Source: Catellatospora methionotrophica
GTDB lineage: Bacteria > Actinomycetota > Actinomycetes > Mycobacteriales > Micromonosporaceae
Assembly: GCF_011297335.1 (NCBI RefSeq)
Contig: NZ_JAAOTJ010000001.1
Location: forward strand, 1,116,001 to 1,180,000
Length of the DNA: 64,000 bases
Reading direction: 5' to 3'
Of the stretch, positions 1 through 9,047 are shown in pieces; position 1 is the stretch's first letter, and every line of letters starts with the position of its first letter. The position numbers and the translations under genes are program-made. The notes under the pieces are model-generated. The model searched no databases. It saw only the letters and a list, made by a program, of their open reading frames with translations, and was not told the DNA's origin.

Positions 1-216
1 CCGGTCCGCGCCGTCCAGCACCCCGAACACCGGCACGTAGTCCGGGCGGGTGCGCTCGGCCTCGGGCACCGACCCGGCCAGCTCCTCGGCCGTGAACCGG
101 GTCGACACCGGCTTGCCCGCGAGCACGTCGCGCCACAGCCCGGCCACGTCGCCGCTGCCGGGGAACCGACCGGCCAGGCCGACTACCGCGAGGTCGAGTC
201 CACTGTCGTCGCTCAT
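1..216 (-). CDS. Polyketide synthase, ketosynthase N-terminus (partial)
   Basis: The ATG at 216 opens a protein that leaves the window after 72 residues. It begins with acidic residues and then LAVVGLAGRFPGSGDVAGLW, the hallmark N-terminus of type I beta-ketoacyl synthase domains. A typical F..EEL and a P-x-YV segment follow before the edge. The start overlaps the stop of the upstream NRPS gene (ATGA), so the two are translationally coupled. In a hybrid assembly line this protein would extend the peptidyl chain made by the two NRPS proteins upstream. Catalytic residues, module count and release domain lie outside the window. Confidence 0.85.
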   Translation of the reverse strand, partial: MSDDSGLDLAVVGLAGRFPGSGDVAGLWRDVLAGKPVSTRFTAEELAGSVPEAERTRPDYVPVFGVLDGADR

Positions 217-3200
217 CGTCTCCCCATCTCCGCCCGCACCCGCCGGGTGCGCGCTGCCAGTGCCGCGCGGCCGTCGACCGCCGGGGCCGTCCGCGCCGCG
301 GCGGGGGCCGCGGTGTCCTCGTCGAGGAACCGGGCCAGCCGCGCCACGGTCGGGTACCGGAACAGGTCGACGGCGGCGATCTGCACGCCGAGCGCGTCCC
401 GTAGTCCCGCGTGGACCCGGACCAGCAGCATCGAGTTGCCGCCCAGGTCGAAGAAGTTGTCGTCGGCGCCGATCCGGTCCAGGCCCAGCACGGCCCGCCA
501 CACGTCGGCGACGGCCTGCTCGGTCGCCCCGCGCGGGGCCCGGTACGGCGTGCCCAGCTGCGGCCGGGCCGCCGTCGGCGCGGGCAGGGCCCGCTGGTCG
601 AGCTTGCCGTTCGGGGTCGTCGGCAGGTCGGCCACCTCGACGAACGCGGCCGGGACCATGAACTCGGGCAGGTCGCGCAGCAGCTCGGTGCGCAGCGCGT
701 CGGCGCTGACCCCGCCCGGCCGCTGCGCCACCACGTATCCGACGAGGCGTTTGTGTCCGGGCTGGTCCTCGCGGACGACGACCGCGCAGCGGGCGACCCC
801 GGCGCAGTCGCGCAGCCGGGCCTCGACCTCGCCGGGCTCGACCCGGTTGCCGCGGATCTTCACCTGCCCGTCGCGGCGGCCCAGGATGTCCAGGCTGCCG
901 TCGGCCCGCCAGCGCGCCAGGTCACCGGTGCGGTACAGGCGCGCGCCCGGCTCGGCCGCGTACGGGTCCGGCACGAACGCGGCCGCGGTCAGCGCGGCCC
1001 GGCCCAGGTAGCCCCGTCCCACGGCCGCCCCGCCGATGAACAGCTCCCCGGCGACGCCGATCGGCACGGGCCGCATCCGCGCGTCGAGCACGTGGATGCT
1101 CGCCCCGGTCATCGGCGTGCCGATCGGGACGGCCGGGCCGCCGGTGTACCGCCCGCCGGTGACCATCACCGACGTCTCGGTCGGGCCGTACGTGTTGAAG
1201 AAGGCGCGGCCGTGCTGCCACGCGGCGGCGACGTCGACCGGGCAGCTCTCCCCGCCGACGGTCAGCACCCGCAGCTCGGGAACCTGCGCCGGGTCCATCG
1301 CCTGCAAGGCGACCGGCGGCACGTCGAGCATCGTGATGCGCCGCCGGGCCAGGGTGCGCGCCAGGTCGGGGCCGGGCATCCGGTCGTGGCGGGCCACGAT
1401 GTGCAGCTCGGCGCCGGCGCACAGGGCGGTGAGCATGTCCGACACGGCCGCGTCGAAGCCGGGTCCGTGGAACTGCAGCACCCGGTCGCCGGCCGTGATC
1501 GCGAGCAGGTCGTCGATGGCGTCGGCGAGGTTGCTCAGCCCCCGGTGGGTGCTCACCACACCCTTGGGCCGACCGGTGGAACCGGACGTGTAGATCAGGT
1601 ACGCGGCCTCGTCGGGACCCGGCGTGACATCCGGGCGCGGCGCGTCCGGCAGGTCCTCGACGCGCAGCAGCACCGGCCCGGCGGGTACCGCGGGCGCGGT
1701 CGCCGCGTCGGTGAGCACCAGCACGGCCTCGGAGTCGGCGAGCAGGTAGCGGATGCGTTCGGCGGGCAGGTCGGGGTCGATCGGCACGTACACGGCCCCA
1801 GCGGCGAGCACACCGAGGAACGCCGCTACGGCCTGCGGGCCTGGTCGCAGCCATACCGCGACGGGCGTCTCCGGTCCGTCCACGGCGTCGTAGACCGCAG
1901 CGGCGATGCTGCCCGCCAAGGTGTGCAGTTCGCCGTAGGTCGTCCGCCGATCGTCGCAGTCGACGGCGATGCGGTCCGGGTCGATCGCGGCGATCCGGTC
2001 GAGCACCGGCCGCCACGGCGACGGCGGCCGGGTCACCGACCAGCCCTCGATCGCCCGGCGCTCCTGCTCGTCCAGCAGCGGCAGTACGGCGATCGGGCGG
2101 TCGGGGTCGGCGAGCGCCGCCGCCAGCAGGCGGTGCACGTGTCCGGCGATCCGGTCGGCGGTGTCGGCGGTGAACAGCGACGTGCGGTACTCCAGCTTGC
2201 CCGCGATCCCGTCCGGGCCGGGGGTCAGCGTCAGGGTCAGGTCGAACATGGCGGTGCCGGTGGTCTGCTCGACACCGTGCACGTCGACGCCAGGCAGCCG
2301 CAGCCGGGCGGCCCAGCCGCTCTCCATCGCGAACATGACCTGCGCGAGAGGCGTGCTGCCCGGGTCGCGGGCGGTGTGCAGCCGGTCGACGAGGGTGTCG
2401 AACGGCAACTGCTGGTGGGCCAGCGCGCCCAGGCTCGTCTCGCGGACCCGGTGCAGCAGCTGCCGGAACGTGGTGCCGTCGGGCACCTGGGCGCGCACGG
2501 CGACGGTGTTGGCGAACAGGCCCACGGCCTGCTCGGCGGCCAGGGTCGTGCGGCCCGACACGGGCGTGGCGACGACGAAGTCCGCGCCGCCGTACCGCGA
2601 CAGCACCGCCTGCCAGGCCGCCAGCAGCACCATGTACGCCGTGCCGCTGACCGACGCGGCCAGCGCCGACACCTGCTCGGACAGCGCCACCGGCCAGGCG
2701 AAGGTCAGCTCCGCGCCGGACTCGTCGAGCACCAGCGGCCGGGGCAGGTCGGTGGGCAGGTCCACGGTCGCCGGCGCGCCGTCCAGGTGCGACCGCCAGT
2801 AGGCGACCAGCTCGTCGGCATCGGACTCGACGGCGGCCTCGACGTGGCGGGGCGCGGCGGCGAGTTCGCCACCGGCGTACGCCTGGGACAGGTCGTCGAA
2901 CAGCAGGCCCATGCTCCACCCGTCGCAGACGATGTGGTGCAGCTCCAGGTGCAGCGTCCACCGCTGCGGGCCGTCCGGGACCAGCGTCGCCCGCACCGGA
3001 GGCGCGACCGCCAGGTCGAACAGGACCTCGGTGAACGTGTCGGCGACCCGCAGCCGCGTGCCCGCCGGGGCCTGCGGCAGCACCCACTGCCACGGCTCGC
3101 CCTCGATCTCGACGAACACCGTGCGCAGCGCCTGGTGCCGGGCCAGGACCCGGTCGAACGCGTCCGCCAGCGCGGCCGTGTCCAGCGCCCCGGTCAGCGT

Positions 3201-3389
3201 GAACGCGAAGTGCACGTGGCACATCGGGCTGCCGGGCCACAGCCGGTCGTGCAGCCACATCCGGCGCTGCGCGGCGGTCAGCGGGTGCAGGTCGTACTGT
3301 CCGGCGGCGTCACGCAGGCTCCGCAGGAACGACCGCTGCCGGTCGGCGGGCAGCGCGTGCAGGCGTTCGAGCAGATCAGGGGCGGTCAT
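213..3389 (-). CDS. Non-ribosomal peptide synthetase, C-A-T module
   Basis: Single elongation module of 1058 residues. The condensation domain (about 35-440) has the active-site motif HHIVCDG at 151-157. The adenylation domain (about 460-935) shows IYTSGSTGRPKG (599-610), YGPTE (734-738), YRTGDLARW (819-827) and PNGK (926-929). The carrier domain has DLGGNSM (981-987), whose Ser takes phosphopantetheine. There is no epimerase or thioesterase. By alignment with GrsA I read the specificity pocket as D-A-S-D-T-G-T-V-M-K. The first Asp indicates an alpha-amino acid but I cannot assign which one. A GAGGAG site lies 8 nt before the ATG and 11 nt separate it from the A-T gene upstream. It should condense the loader's aminoacyl group with its own amino acid and pass the product to the ketosynthase protein. 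Confidence 0.95.
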   Translation of the reverse strand: MTAPDLLERLHALPADRQRSFLRSLRDAAGQYDLHPLTAAQRRMWLHDRLWPGSPMCHVHFAFTLTGALDTAALADAFDRVLARHQALRTVFVEIEGEPWQWVLPQAPAGTRLRVADTFTEVLFDLAVAPPVRATLVPDGPQRWTLHLELHHIVCDGWSMGLLFDDLSQAYAGGELAAAPRHVEAAVESDADELVAYWRSHLDGAPATVDLPTDLPRPLVLDESGAELTFAWPVALSEQVSALAASVSGTAYMVLLAAWQAVLSRYGGADFVVATPVSGRTTLAAEQAVGLFANTVAVRAQVPDGTTFRQLLHRVRETSLGALAHQQLPFDTLVDRLHTARDPGSTPLAQVMFAMESGWAARLRLPGVDVHGVEQTTGTAMFDLTLTLTPGPDGIAGKLEYRTSLFTADTADRIAGHVHRLLAAALADPDRPIAVLPLLDEQERRAIEGWSVTRPPSPWRPVLDRIAAIDPDRIAVDCDDRRTTYGELHTLAGSIAAAVYDAVDGPETPVAVWLRPGPQAVAAFLGVLAAGAVYVPIDPDLPAERIRYLLADSEAVLVLTDAATAPAVPAGPVLLRVEDLPDAPRPDVTPGPDEAAYLIYTSGSTGRPKGVVSTHRGLSNLADAIDDLLAITAGDRVLQFHGPGFDAAVSDMLTALCAGAELHIVARHDRMPGPDLARTLARRRITMLDVPPVALQAMDPAQVPELRVLTVGGESCPVDVAAAWQHGRAFFNTYGPTETSVMVTGGRYTGGPAVPIGTPMTGASIHVLDARMRPVPIGVAGELFIGGAAVGRGYLGRAALTAAAFVPDPYAAEPGARLYRTGDLARWRADGSLDILGRRDGQVKIRGNRVEPGEVEARLRDCAGVARCAVVVREDQPGHKRLVGYVVAQRPGGVSADALRTELLRDLPEFMVPAAFVEVADLPTTPNGKLDQRALPAPTAARPQLGTPYRAPRGATEQAVADVWRAVLGLDRIGADDNFFDLGGNSMLLVRVHAGLRDALGVQIAAVDLFRYPTVARLARFLDEDTAAPAAARTAPAVDGRAALAARTRRVRAEMGRR

Positions 3390-3400
3390 CAGCAGTCTCC

Positions 3401-5281
3401 TCAGCGCTCGAACTCGGCGAGCAGATCGGCCACGTCACGTCCGGCCCCCACGCCGACCGGCACGGGCGCAGCCGTGGCAGCCGGTGCGCTCGCGAGCCCG
3501 GCCAGCGCCGTGGCGAGCGTCGCGACGGTCGGATGGTCGAACAGCAGTTGCAGCGGCACGTCGACCCCGTGCGCGGCCGACAGCCGCGAGCGGACCCGGG
3601 CCGCGTCGATCGAGTTGCCGCCGATCGCGAAGAAGTCGGCCTCGGCCCCGCCGTCGACGGCCCGCCCGAGCGCCTCCTGCCACACGTCGAGCACGGCCCG
3701 CTGTGCCGCCGTCAGCTCCGTCGCCGGTGCGGCGGCATCGGCGGCGGGCACCGGCAGCGCGGACAGGTCGACCTTGCCGTTGGGGTTGAGCGGCAGCTTC
3801 GCCAGCTGTGTGAACACGGCCGGAACGAGATAGGCGGGCAGCCGCTCGGACAGCTCGGCGCGTACGGCGGCGGGGTCGGCGCCCTCCAGCACGACGTAGG
3901 CCAGCAGCCGGGTGTCGCCGTGCGCGGCCCGGTCGGCGACGACCGCGACCTCGACGACCCCGGGCAGGGCCCGCAGCGCGTCCTCGATCTCGGCCGGTTC
4001 CACCCGGTGGCCGCGCACCTTCACCTGCCGGTCGACCCGGCCGAGGAACTCCAGCGCCCCGTCGGCGCGGCGGCGGGCCAGGTCACCGGTGCGGTACATC
4101 CGCGCGCCGGGCTCGACGGCGAACGGGTCGGGCAGGAACCGCTGCGCGGTCAGCGCGGCCCGGCCCAGGTAACCCCGGGCCACGCCCGCCCCGCCGAGGA
4201 ACATCTCGCCCGCCGTGCCGTCCGGCACCGGCCGCAGCTGCTCGTCGAGCAGGTACACGGCACTGTTGGCGGCCGGGTGGCCGATCGGCACGATGCGGTC
4301 CGCGCCGGTCTGCGCGGTGCAGCGGTGGGCGGTGGCGTACACGGTGATCTCGGTCGGGCCGTACAGGTTGACCAGCTCGGTGTCCGGGCAGTGCGCCCCC
4401 AGGCTCGCGATGGTGCGCGCGTCGGCCTGCTCCCCGCCGAACGACAGGTGGCGTACACCGGCGAACACCGCCGGGTCCTCGGCCGCGACCTGCCGCAGCA
4501 GCGACGTCGGCAGGAACAGCACGTCGACGCCGTACGCGGTCAGCGCGCCGCGCAGCCGCTGGGCGACCAGCAGCTCGTCCTTGCCGAGCCCGACCAGCCG
4601 GGCGCCGTTGAGCAGCGCGCCCCACGTCTCCAGGGTCGCGGCGTCGAAGGAGATGTTGGCCGCCTGCACGGCGGTGTCGGTGGGCCGCACCTCGATCGCG
4701 TCGGCGCTGCGCGCCAGGCGCACGATGTTGCGGTGGGTGACCGCGACGCCCTTCGGCCCGCCGGTCGAGCCGGAGGTGTACATGACGTACGCCAGCGACT
4801 GCGGCCCGACGCGCACCCGCGGGCGGGTCGACGGCTGCCCGGCCAGGTCCAGGGTGTCCAGGTCGACGTGCCGGCCCGGGATCTCGGTGCCGTGGCCGCC
4901 GGCGCGCAGCACGAACCCGACGCCCGCGTCGCGGCACATGTACTCCAGCCGCTCGGCCGGGTACGACGGGTCCAGCGGCACGAAACACGCCCCGGCCTTC
5001 AGCGCCGCCAGCGCCCCCACGATCCAGTTCTCGTCCCGGCTGCACAGCCCGACCCGCGCCTCGGGCCCGACCCCGGCCGCCAGCAGGTGGTGGGCCAGGC
5101 GGTTGGCCCGCTCGTCCAGTTCCCGGTAGGTCAGCGCCACGGCCCCGAAGGCCAGCGCCGGCGCGTCCGGCGCGCGGTCGGCCCAGTCCTCGAACAGGCC
5201 GTGCACCGTGCGCTCGCCCGGAAACGGCGACACGCTGACCGCGCCCTGCCCGAGCTGCTGCTGATCTGGCGTCATGCTCAC
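3401..5281 (-). CDS. Non-ribosomal peptide synthetase, A-T loading protein
   Basis: A 626-residue adenylation plus carrier protein. The A domain shows [37 protein letters not shown] and NPNGK in order. The carrier motif is IGGNSI near residue 565, followed by an Ala/Pro-rich tail. It has no condensation domain and is the first gene of the transcription unit, so it is probably the loading module. The pocket residues read tentatively as D-A-L-F-S-G-L-V-Y-K, and the substrate is not assigned. I chose the GTG at 5281 because a long AGGGGAGGG lies 6 nt upstream. An ATG two codons later is the alternative. The promoter region before it carries 22-bp spaced repeats. Confidence 0.93.
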   Translation of the reverse strand: MSMTPDQQQLGQGAVSVSPFPGERTVHGLFEDWADRAPDAPALAFGAVALTYRELDERANRLAHHLLAAGVGPEARVGLCSRDENWIVGALAALKAGACFVPLDPSYPAERLEYMCRDAGVGFVLRAGGHGTEIPGRHVDLDTLDLAGQPSTRPRVRVGPQSLAYVMYTSGSTGGPKGVAVTHRNIVRLARSADAIEVRPTDTAVQAANISFDAATLETWGALLNGARLVGLGKDELLVAQRLRGALTAYGVDVLFLPTSLLRQVAAEDPAVFAGVRHLSFGGEQADARTIASLGAHCPDTELVNLYGPTEITVYATAHRCTAQTGADRIVPIGHPAANSAVYLLDEQLRPVPDGTAGEMFLGGAGVARGYLGRAALTAQRFLPDPFAVEPGARMYRTGDLARRRADGALEFLGRVDRQVKVRGHRVEPAEIEDALRALPGVVEVAVVADRAAHGDTRLLAYVVLEGADPAAVRAELSERLPAYLVPAVFTQLAKLPLNPNGKVDLSALPVPAADAAAPATELTAAQRAVLDVWQEALGRAVDGGAEADFFAIGGNSIDAARVRSRLSAAHGVDVPLQLLFDHPTVATLATALAGLASAPAATAAPVPVGVGAGRDVADLLAEFER

Positions 5282-5333
5282 CGTCGTCCCTCCCCTGATG
5301 TGAAGGCCAGTCTCTTGAGGGGTTTTCGGGTTT

Positions 5334-5363
5334 CCTTCGCGCGAGGTTCAGAGACCCTTCGCG
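5334..5363 (-). promoter_or_regulatory. 22-bp spaced direct repeats, possible SARP/BTAD operator
   Basis: The octamer CCTTCGCG occurs at 5334-5341 and again at 5356-5363, exactly 22 bp apart, on the same face of the helix. It lies 50-80 bp before the NRPS start. AfsR/SARP proteins bind heptamer direct repeats in 11- or 22-bp phase. The adjacent regulator gene makes this a reasonable operator guess. No convincing -10 box was found next to it. Confidence 0.45.
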
Positions 5364-5461
5364 TGGCGACCGGTGCGGGTGGGCGGCGCAGGTCAGCGGT
5401 GGTGCGAAGTGAGAGGTCCGACACATGACAGTCCCCGTGGCGAGCACCGGGCGACGCGAAA

Positions 5462-5508
5462 GGGGCCGCCGGGGGCGGGTGCTGTTCGCACCTGCCCCCG
5501 GCGGCCCC
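5462..5508 (-). terminator. Strong hairpin terminator between regulator and NRPS genes
   Basis: Arms of 21 nt (5462-5482 and 5488-5508) pair with one G-T wobble around a 5-nt loop. On the minus strand the stem is followed by CCTTTCGCG. It lies 22 nt past the stop of the regulator gene and so isolates the NRPS promoter from regulator read-through. Confidence 0.85.
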
Positions 5509-5529
5509 TAGGCCCGCGGTCGTTCCGGG

Positions 5530-7587
5530 TCAGCGCAGGCGCGCACCCCTGCTGATCGGCTCGTGGACCGGGTCGCCCAGCTCGTCCGGGGCGGCCGGGG
5601 CCACCCCGATCTCCTGCATGCAGCGGGCGTAGCTGCGGTAGCGCCGGCGCGCCTCACCGTGCCGGCCCGCCCGCTGCAGCAGCCGCACCAGCTCCACATG
5701 CGCCTCCTCGTCGTAGGAGTCGCAGCGCAGGATCCGCAGCAGGCACGACACCTGCTCGTCCACATCGCCCGAACGCACCACGCGGGCACGCAGCACGCTG
5801 ACGTACGCCGCCTGCGCCTCGTCGCGCAGCTCCTGCGTCCAGTCCGCGTACGGGTCGTCGGACATGAACTCGCCCACGTACATCGCCTCGGCGGCCGCGA
5901 GCAGCTCCGCGGCGGCCGGGTCGCCGTGCCGGTGGGCGGCGCACGCGTCCGACGCCGCGATCAGGAACCGCTCCACGTCCACATTGACCAGATCCAGGTT
6001 CAGCCCCACCGCCGAACGGTCGGCCTCGATCAGGTGCGCGTGCTGGATGCGGCGGTCCGGGTCCAGCACCCGCCGCAGCGTCGACAGCTGCACCGACAGG
6101 CGGCTGCCTCCGGCGGCCAGGGACTGCCCCGGCCACAGCAGCTCCATCAGCCGCGGCCGCGGCACCGGCCGCCCGCGCGCCGACACCAGGATCTTCAGCA
6201 GGTCACGGGCCTTCTTCGACTGCCACTCGTTCGGCGCGATGCCCGATCCCGCGCGCAGCACCCGGAAACCGCCCAGGCACAGCACCGTGATCGGCGGGGT
6301 GCGCCGCGCGACGACGGTCAGCGCGTCGGCGACCCCCGGGGCCAGCGACACGCCCTGGCGCAGCGTCTCCACCTCCCACCGCGCTGACCTGCCGCCGGTC
6401 GCGCCGCGCACGGCGGCCGCCACCGCCCGGACCCGTGCCTCACCCGGCCAGTCCCCGACCTCGCCATAGCCCTGCCGGGACTTCTGGAACAGGCCCGCGG
6501 CGACCCGCGGATCGACCGCGACCAGGGCCAGCAGTTCCAGCGCCTCCGCGCCGGTCGCGACCTGCTCCTCGCGGGCCGCGACGATCCGCGCCTCCTCCCC
6601 GTCGACCAGCGCGGTCGCGACATCGCCGCAGATCAGCGACACCCACGCCCGGCTGAGCAGCGCCGCCGTGCGCCCATGGCCGTACGCCCCCGTCACCGCC
6701 TGCTGCGCGTGGTCCTTGGCCAGGGCCGGATCGTCGGCGACGATGACCCGGGCCAGCTCCCCGTGGATCGCGGCGTCGAGCGCGAGCGCCGCGGGCCCGG
6801 CCGGCAGATGCTTGGCGGCCCCCTCCAGCGCCGCCTTGGCCTGCACCAGGTCCCGGCGGCGGCGGTGCACGGCACCGAGCACCAGCAGCGCGTACGCCTC
6901 GTCGTGGCACACCTGCGCGGTGTCGCGCAGCCGCCCGGCCCGCACCGCGTCCATGAGCGCGTCGTCCAGCCGGCCGACCCGTGCCTTGGCCTCGGCGGCC
7001 ACACTCAGCGCGAACGGCTCCAGTCCGGTGAACCCGCCCAGCTGGCTCAGCCCGGCGGCCCGCTCGGCGTCGGCGGCCGCGTCGGTGAAACGCTCCCGGC
7101 GGATGCCCCACCGGGCCCTGCTCAGCGTCGTCATCACCTCCAGCAGCACCGTGTGCTCCTCCGGCGCGGCGTCCCAGGCGGCGCGGGCGTGCTCGTCGCC
7201 GAGCGGCTCGTCGCCACGGTGGCAGGCGTGCAGTGCCATGGCCCGGTGGCAGGCCGCCCGCAGCGGCGCGTCCACACCGGCCGACCCGGCCTCGGCGTGA
7301 CGCAGCCAGGCCACGCTGCGTTCCTGGTCGCCCCAAGCCCGATACCAGACCGAGGCCAGGCAGCCCAGCAGCACCCGGTCGCGGCCACGCGGGTCGTCCG
7401 GATCGATGGTGTCCAGAAGGGTCACCGCCTCGGCCAGGCCCCCGTCGTGGTAGGCGGTGAGCGCCGCCTGGGCTCCTGGTGGGCTGACACGGTGATCGTC
7501 TAACGGGCCGGACGCGTGTTCGGCACCGGCCAGCAGCAGCTCGGTGGCCACACGGTCGCCCGCGGCGATGCAGCCGCTCAGATTCAT
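5530..7587 (-). CDS. BTAD/winged-helix transcriptional regulator (AfsR/SARP superfamily, C-terminal DNA-binding domain)
   Basis: 685 residues. The first ~420 are Ala/Leu-rich helical repeats of TPR character. From about 430 a winged-helix OmpR/SARP-type domain begins (TVLCLGGFRVL, then KKARDLLKILV and LSVQLSTLRRVL). A bacterial transcriptional activation domain follows (about 530-670, with YVGEF, ADWTQELR and YDEEAHVELVRLL). Classical SARPs carry this pair at the N-terminus, so this arrangement is inverted. No NB-ARC or AAA Walker motif is visible. The start is an ATG preceded by GGAAAGAGAAG. Its position immediately upstream of the NRPS operon suggests it is the pathway-specific activator. 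That role is inferred. Confidence 0.88.
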   Translation of the reverse strand: MNLSGCIAAGDRVATELLLAGAEHASGPLDDHRVSPPGAQAALTAYHDGGLAEAVTLLDTIDPDDPRGRDRVLLGCLASVWYRAWGDQERSVAWLRHAEAGSAGVDAPLRAACHRAMALHACHRGDEPLGDEHARAAWDAAPEEHTVLLEVMTTLSRARWGIRRERFTDAAADAERAAGLSQLGGFTGLEPFALSVAAEAKARVGRLDDALMDAVRAGRLRDTAQVCHDEAYALLVLGAVHRRRRDLVQAKAALEGAAKHLPAGPAALALDAAIHGELARVIVADDPALAKDHAQQAVTGAYGHGRTAALLSRAWVSLICGDVATALVDGEEARIVAAREEQVATGAEALELLALVAVDPRVAAGLFQKSRQGYGEVGDWPGEARVRAVAAAVRGATGGRSARWEVETLRQGVSLAPGVADALTVVARRTPPITVLCLGGFRVLRAGSGIAPNEWQSKKARDLLKILVSARGRPVPRPRLMELLWPGQSLAAGGSRLSVQLSTLRRVLDPDRRIQHAHLIEADRSAVGLNLDLVNVDVERFLIAASDACAAHRHGDPAAAELLAAAEAMYVGEFMSDDPYADWTQELRDEAQAAYVSVLRARVVRSGDVDEQVSCLLRILRCDSYDEEAHVELVRLLQRAGRHGEARRRYRSYARCMQEIGVAPAAPDELGDPVHEPISRGARLR

Positions 7588-8088
7588 GTCTTCTCTTTCC
7601 GCATGACGTCTCTCGTGGACAGGTCACTCCCCATGCCTCGCGGTGCTCCGGCGCACGGGTTCTCGCGCGTCGGAGGCGGTCCGCCGGCCGCCAGGTCGGC
7701 GGCGGCATGCTGTGGGGCGGTGTCGGGCATGGTGGCGCGGGCGGGCTCGCCGCCTTATCGAAGCGCTGAATTGACCGTTACAGACAGATGAATGCGATAC
7801 TGCATGATTCCCCCCGGAATGTCTCGTGCTCGGACCCTCGGGAAGGCTATTGATAAATAGAAATACATGCAAGGTCGTTGCGGATGAGTGAGGTCACACG
7901 GCACCGTTCACGGGACGTTAAGAACCTGCCCGTAAGCTGCGCACACACCGTCGCCACCCTCGTCGCACGCGATGTGGCGCGACAGGCGTCCCACCAGGTT
8001 CGCAGGGTTCAACACTATCCGTGTCGGGTTAATTACTGTAGAGCAGGGTCCTGTCGACGCGTGTCCGCCAGGTGGCCGCCCTGGTAGG
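7588..8088. other. Intergenic region, 501 bp, AT-richer upstream region of the regulator gene
   Basis: I see no plausible gene here. The centre (about 7760-7880) is clearly AT-richer than its surroundings and includes a short dyad CTATTGATAAATAG (7848-7861). It probably holds the promoter and leader of the BTAD regulator, but no -35/-10 pair stands out. Confidence 0.4.
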
Positions 8089-8961
8089 TCAGGCCCTATC
8101 CCACACCGTCGCCTCGACCTTCGTCGTCAGCGAGTCCAGCGCTCCCGGCCGCGACAACGCGACCACCGTCAGGTGACCGACCCTGCCCGCCCGCGTCTGG
8201 AAACACGCGACGGAGCCGACCTGCACCTCCAGCCGGCGCTGACCGACGACCGCGTTCAGGCGCCGGGCGCAGTCGGCCCGGCTCGGCGGCGTGGCGGCCG
8301 TCCACTCCACCAGCGCCTCACCGGCGATCTCGGCGTACCCGACGCCCTGCACGTCACCGAGCACGGCACCGCTCGGCGGCACCGTGTCCAGGGAGTAACC
8401 GGGGCCACCGCAGCAGTCCATGACCAGCAGGCCCTGCCACCGCACGCGCACCGACACGGCCGGGCTCGGCACACCGGCGGTCGGGCCGGCGGTCGGGCTG
8501 GCGGTCGGCGACGGCGCGTCCTCGGGGGTCCGCGACGGCGGCCCGTCGCTGCTCGGCGCGACCGATGGTTCCATCGGCGTGGTTCGGCTGGCGGCCCCGC
8601 CGTCCGCGGGCGGGTCGGCGGCAGGCTGCGCACCCGGCAGGACCAGGGCCGCCAGGACGAAACCGGCCACCACCGCCGCCGCCAGCCAGACCGCCGGGCG
8701 ACGCATGATCCCGGCCAGGTCGACAGCCGCACCGCTCCGGCCGTCCTGAACCGCGAGGAACACCGCGCCGACGAGCAGCACGGCCGTGAGCAGCCAGATG
8801 TAGGGCCGCCAACCCGCCGGTATCTCCACCGTGTTCACGGCCAGCCCACTGACCAGGGCGAACAGCCCACCGGAGACGGCGATCAGCGCCGGTGTACGCC
8901 AGGACGGCCCGTCATCGCCTGTGCCCACGATCGCCCCTCCCACGCTCGCTTGTGGACTCAT
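8089..8961 (-). CDS. Membrane-anchored protein with C-terminal Cys/VW domain (paralog family member 1)
   Basis: 290 residues from the ATG at 8961, which has GGGAG just upstream. Three hydrophobic segments (about 28-47, 57-77 and 95-115) precede an Ala/Pro/Ser/Thr-rich linker and an extracytoplasmic domain of about 100 residues. The domain contains DCC, a later DCARRL, then ACFQTRAGR and a terminal ATVWDRA. The same C-terminal pattern ends the proteins at 9882-10487 and 40433-41245. I recall a similar extracellular segment in some actinobacterial Ser/Thr kinases, but there is no kinase domain here. The function is unknown and an envelope sensor or interaction domain is a guess. It is transcribed away from 9048-9692. 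Confidence 0.75.
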   Translation of the reverse strand: MSPQASVGGAIVGTGDDGPSWRTPALIAVSGGLFALVSGLAVNTVEIPAGWRPYIWLLTAVLLVGAVFLAVQDGRSGAAVDLAGIMRRPAVWLAAAVVAGFVLAALVLPGAQPAADPPADGGAASRTTPMEPSVAPSSDGPPSRTPEDAPSPTASPTAGPTAGVPSPAVSVRVRWQGLLVMDCCGGPGYSLDTVPPSGAVLGDVQGVGYAEIAGEALVEWTAATPPSRADCARRLNAVVGQRRLEVQVGSVACFQTRAGRVGHLTVVALSRPGALDSLTTKVEATVWDRA

Positions 8962-9047
8962 GCTCCCATCCGGGCGCACCATACGCTTACTTTCCGCGTC
9001 CTCGAATCCGCCTGACGTTTGACCCGACACACGCAGGATAATTAAAT

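Noticed and set aside
411-3833. A 1140-codon open frame on the plus strand across the NRPS genes
   Set aside because: It is antisense to two NRPS proteins with complete motifs in the right order. Its translation is Arg/Gly/Val-rich low-complexity without any domain, as expected from high-GC third positions.
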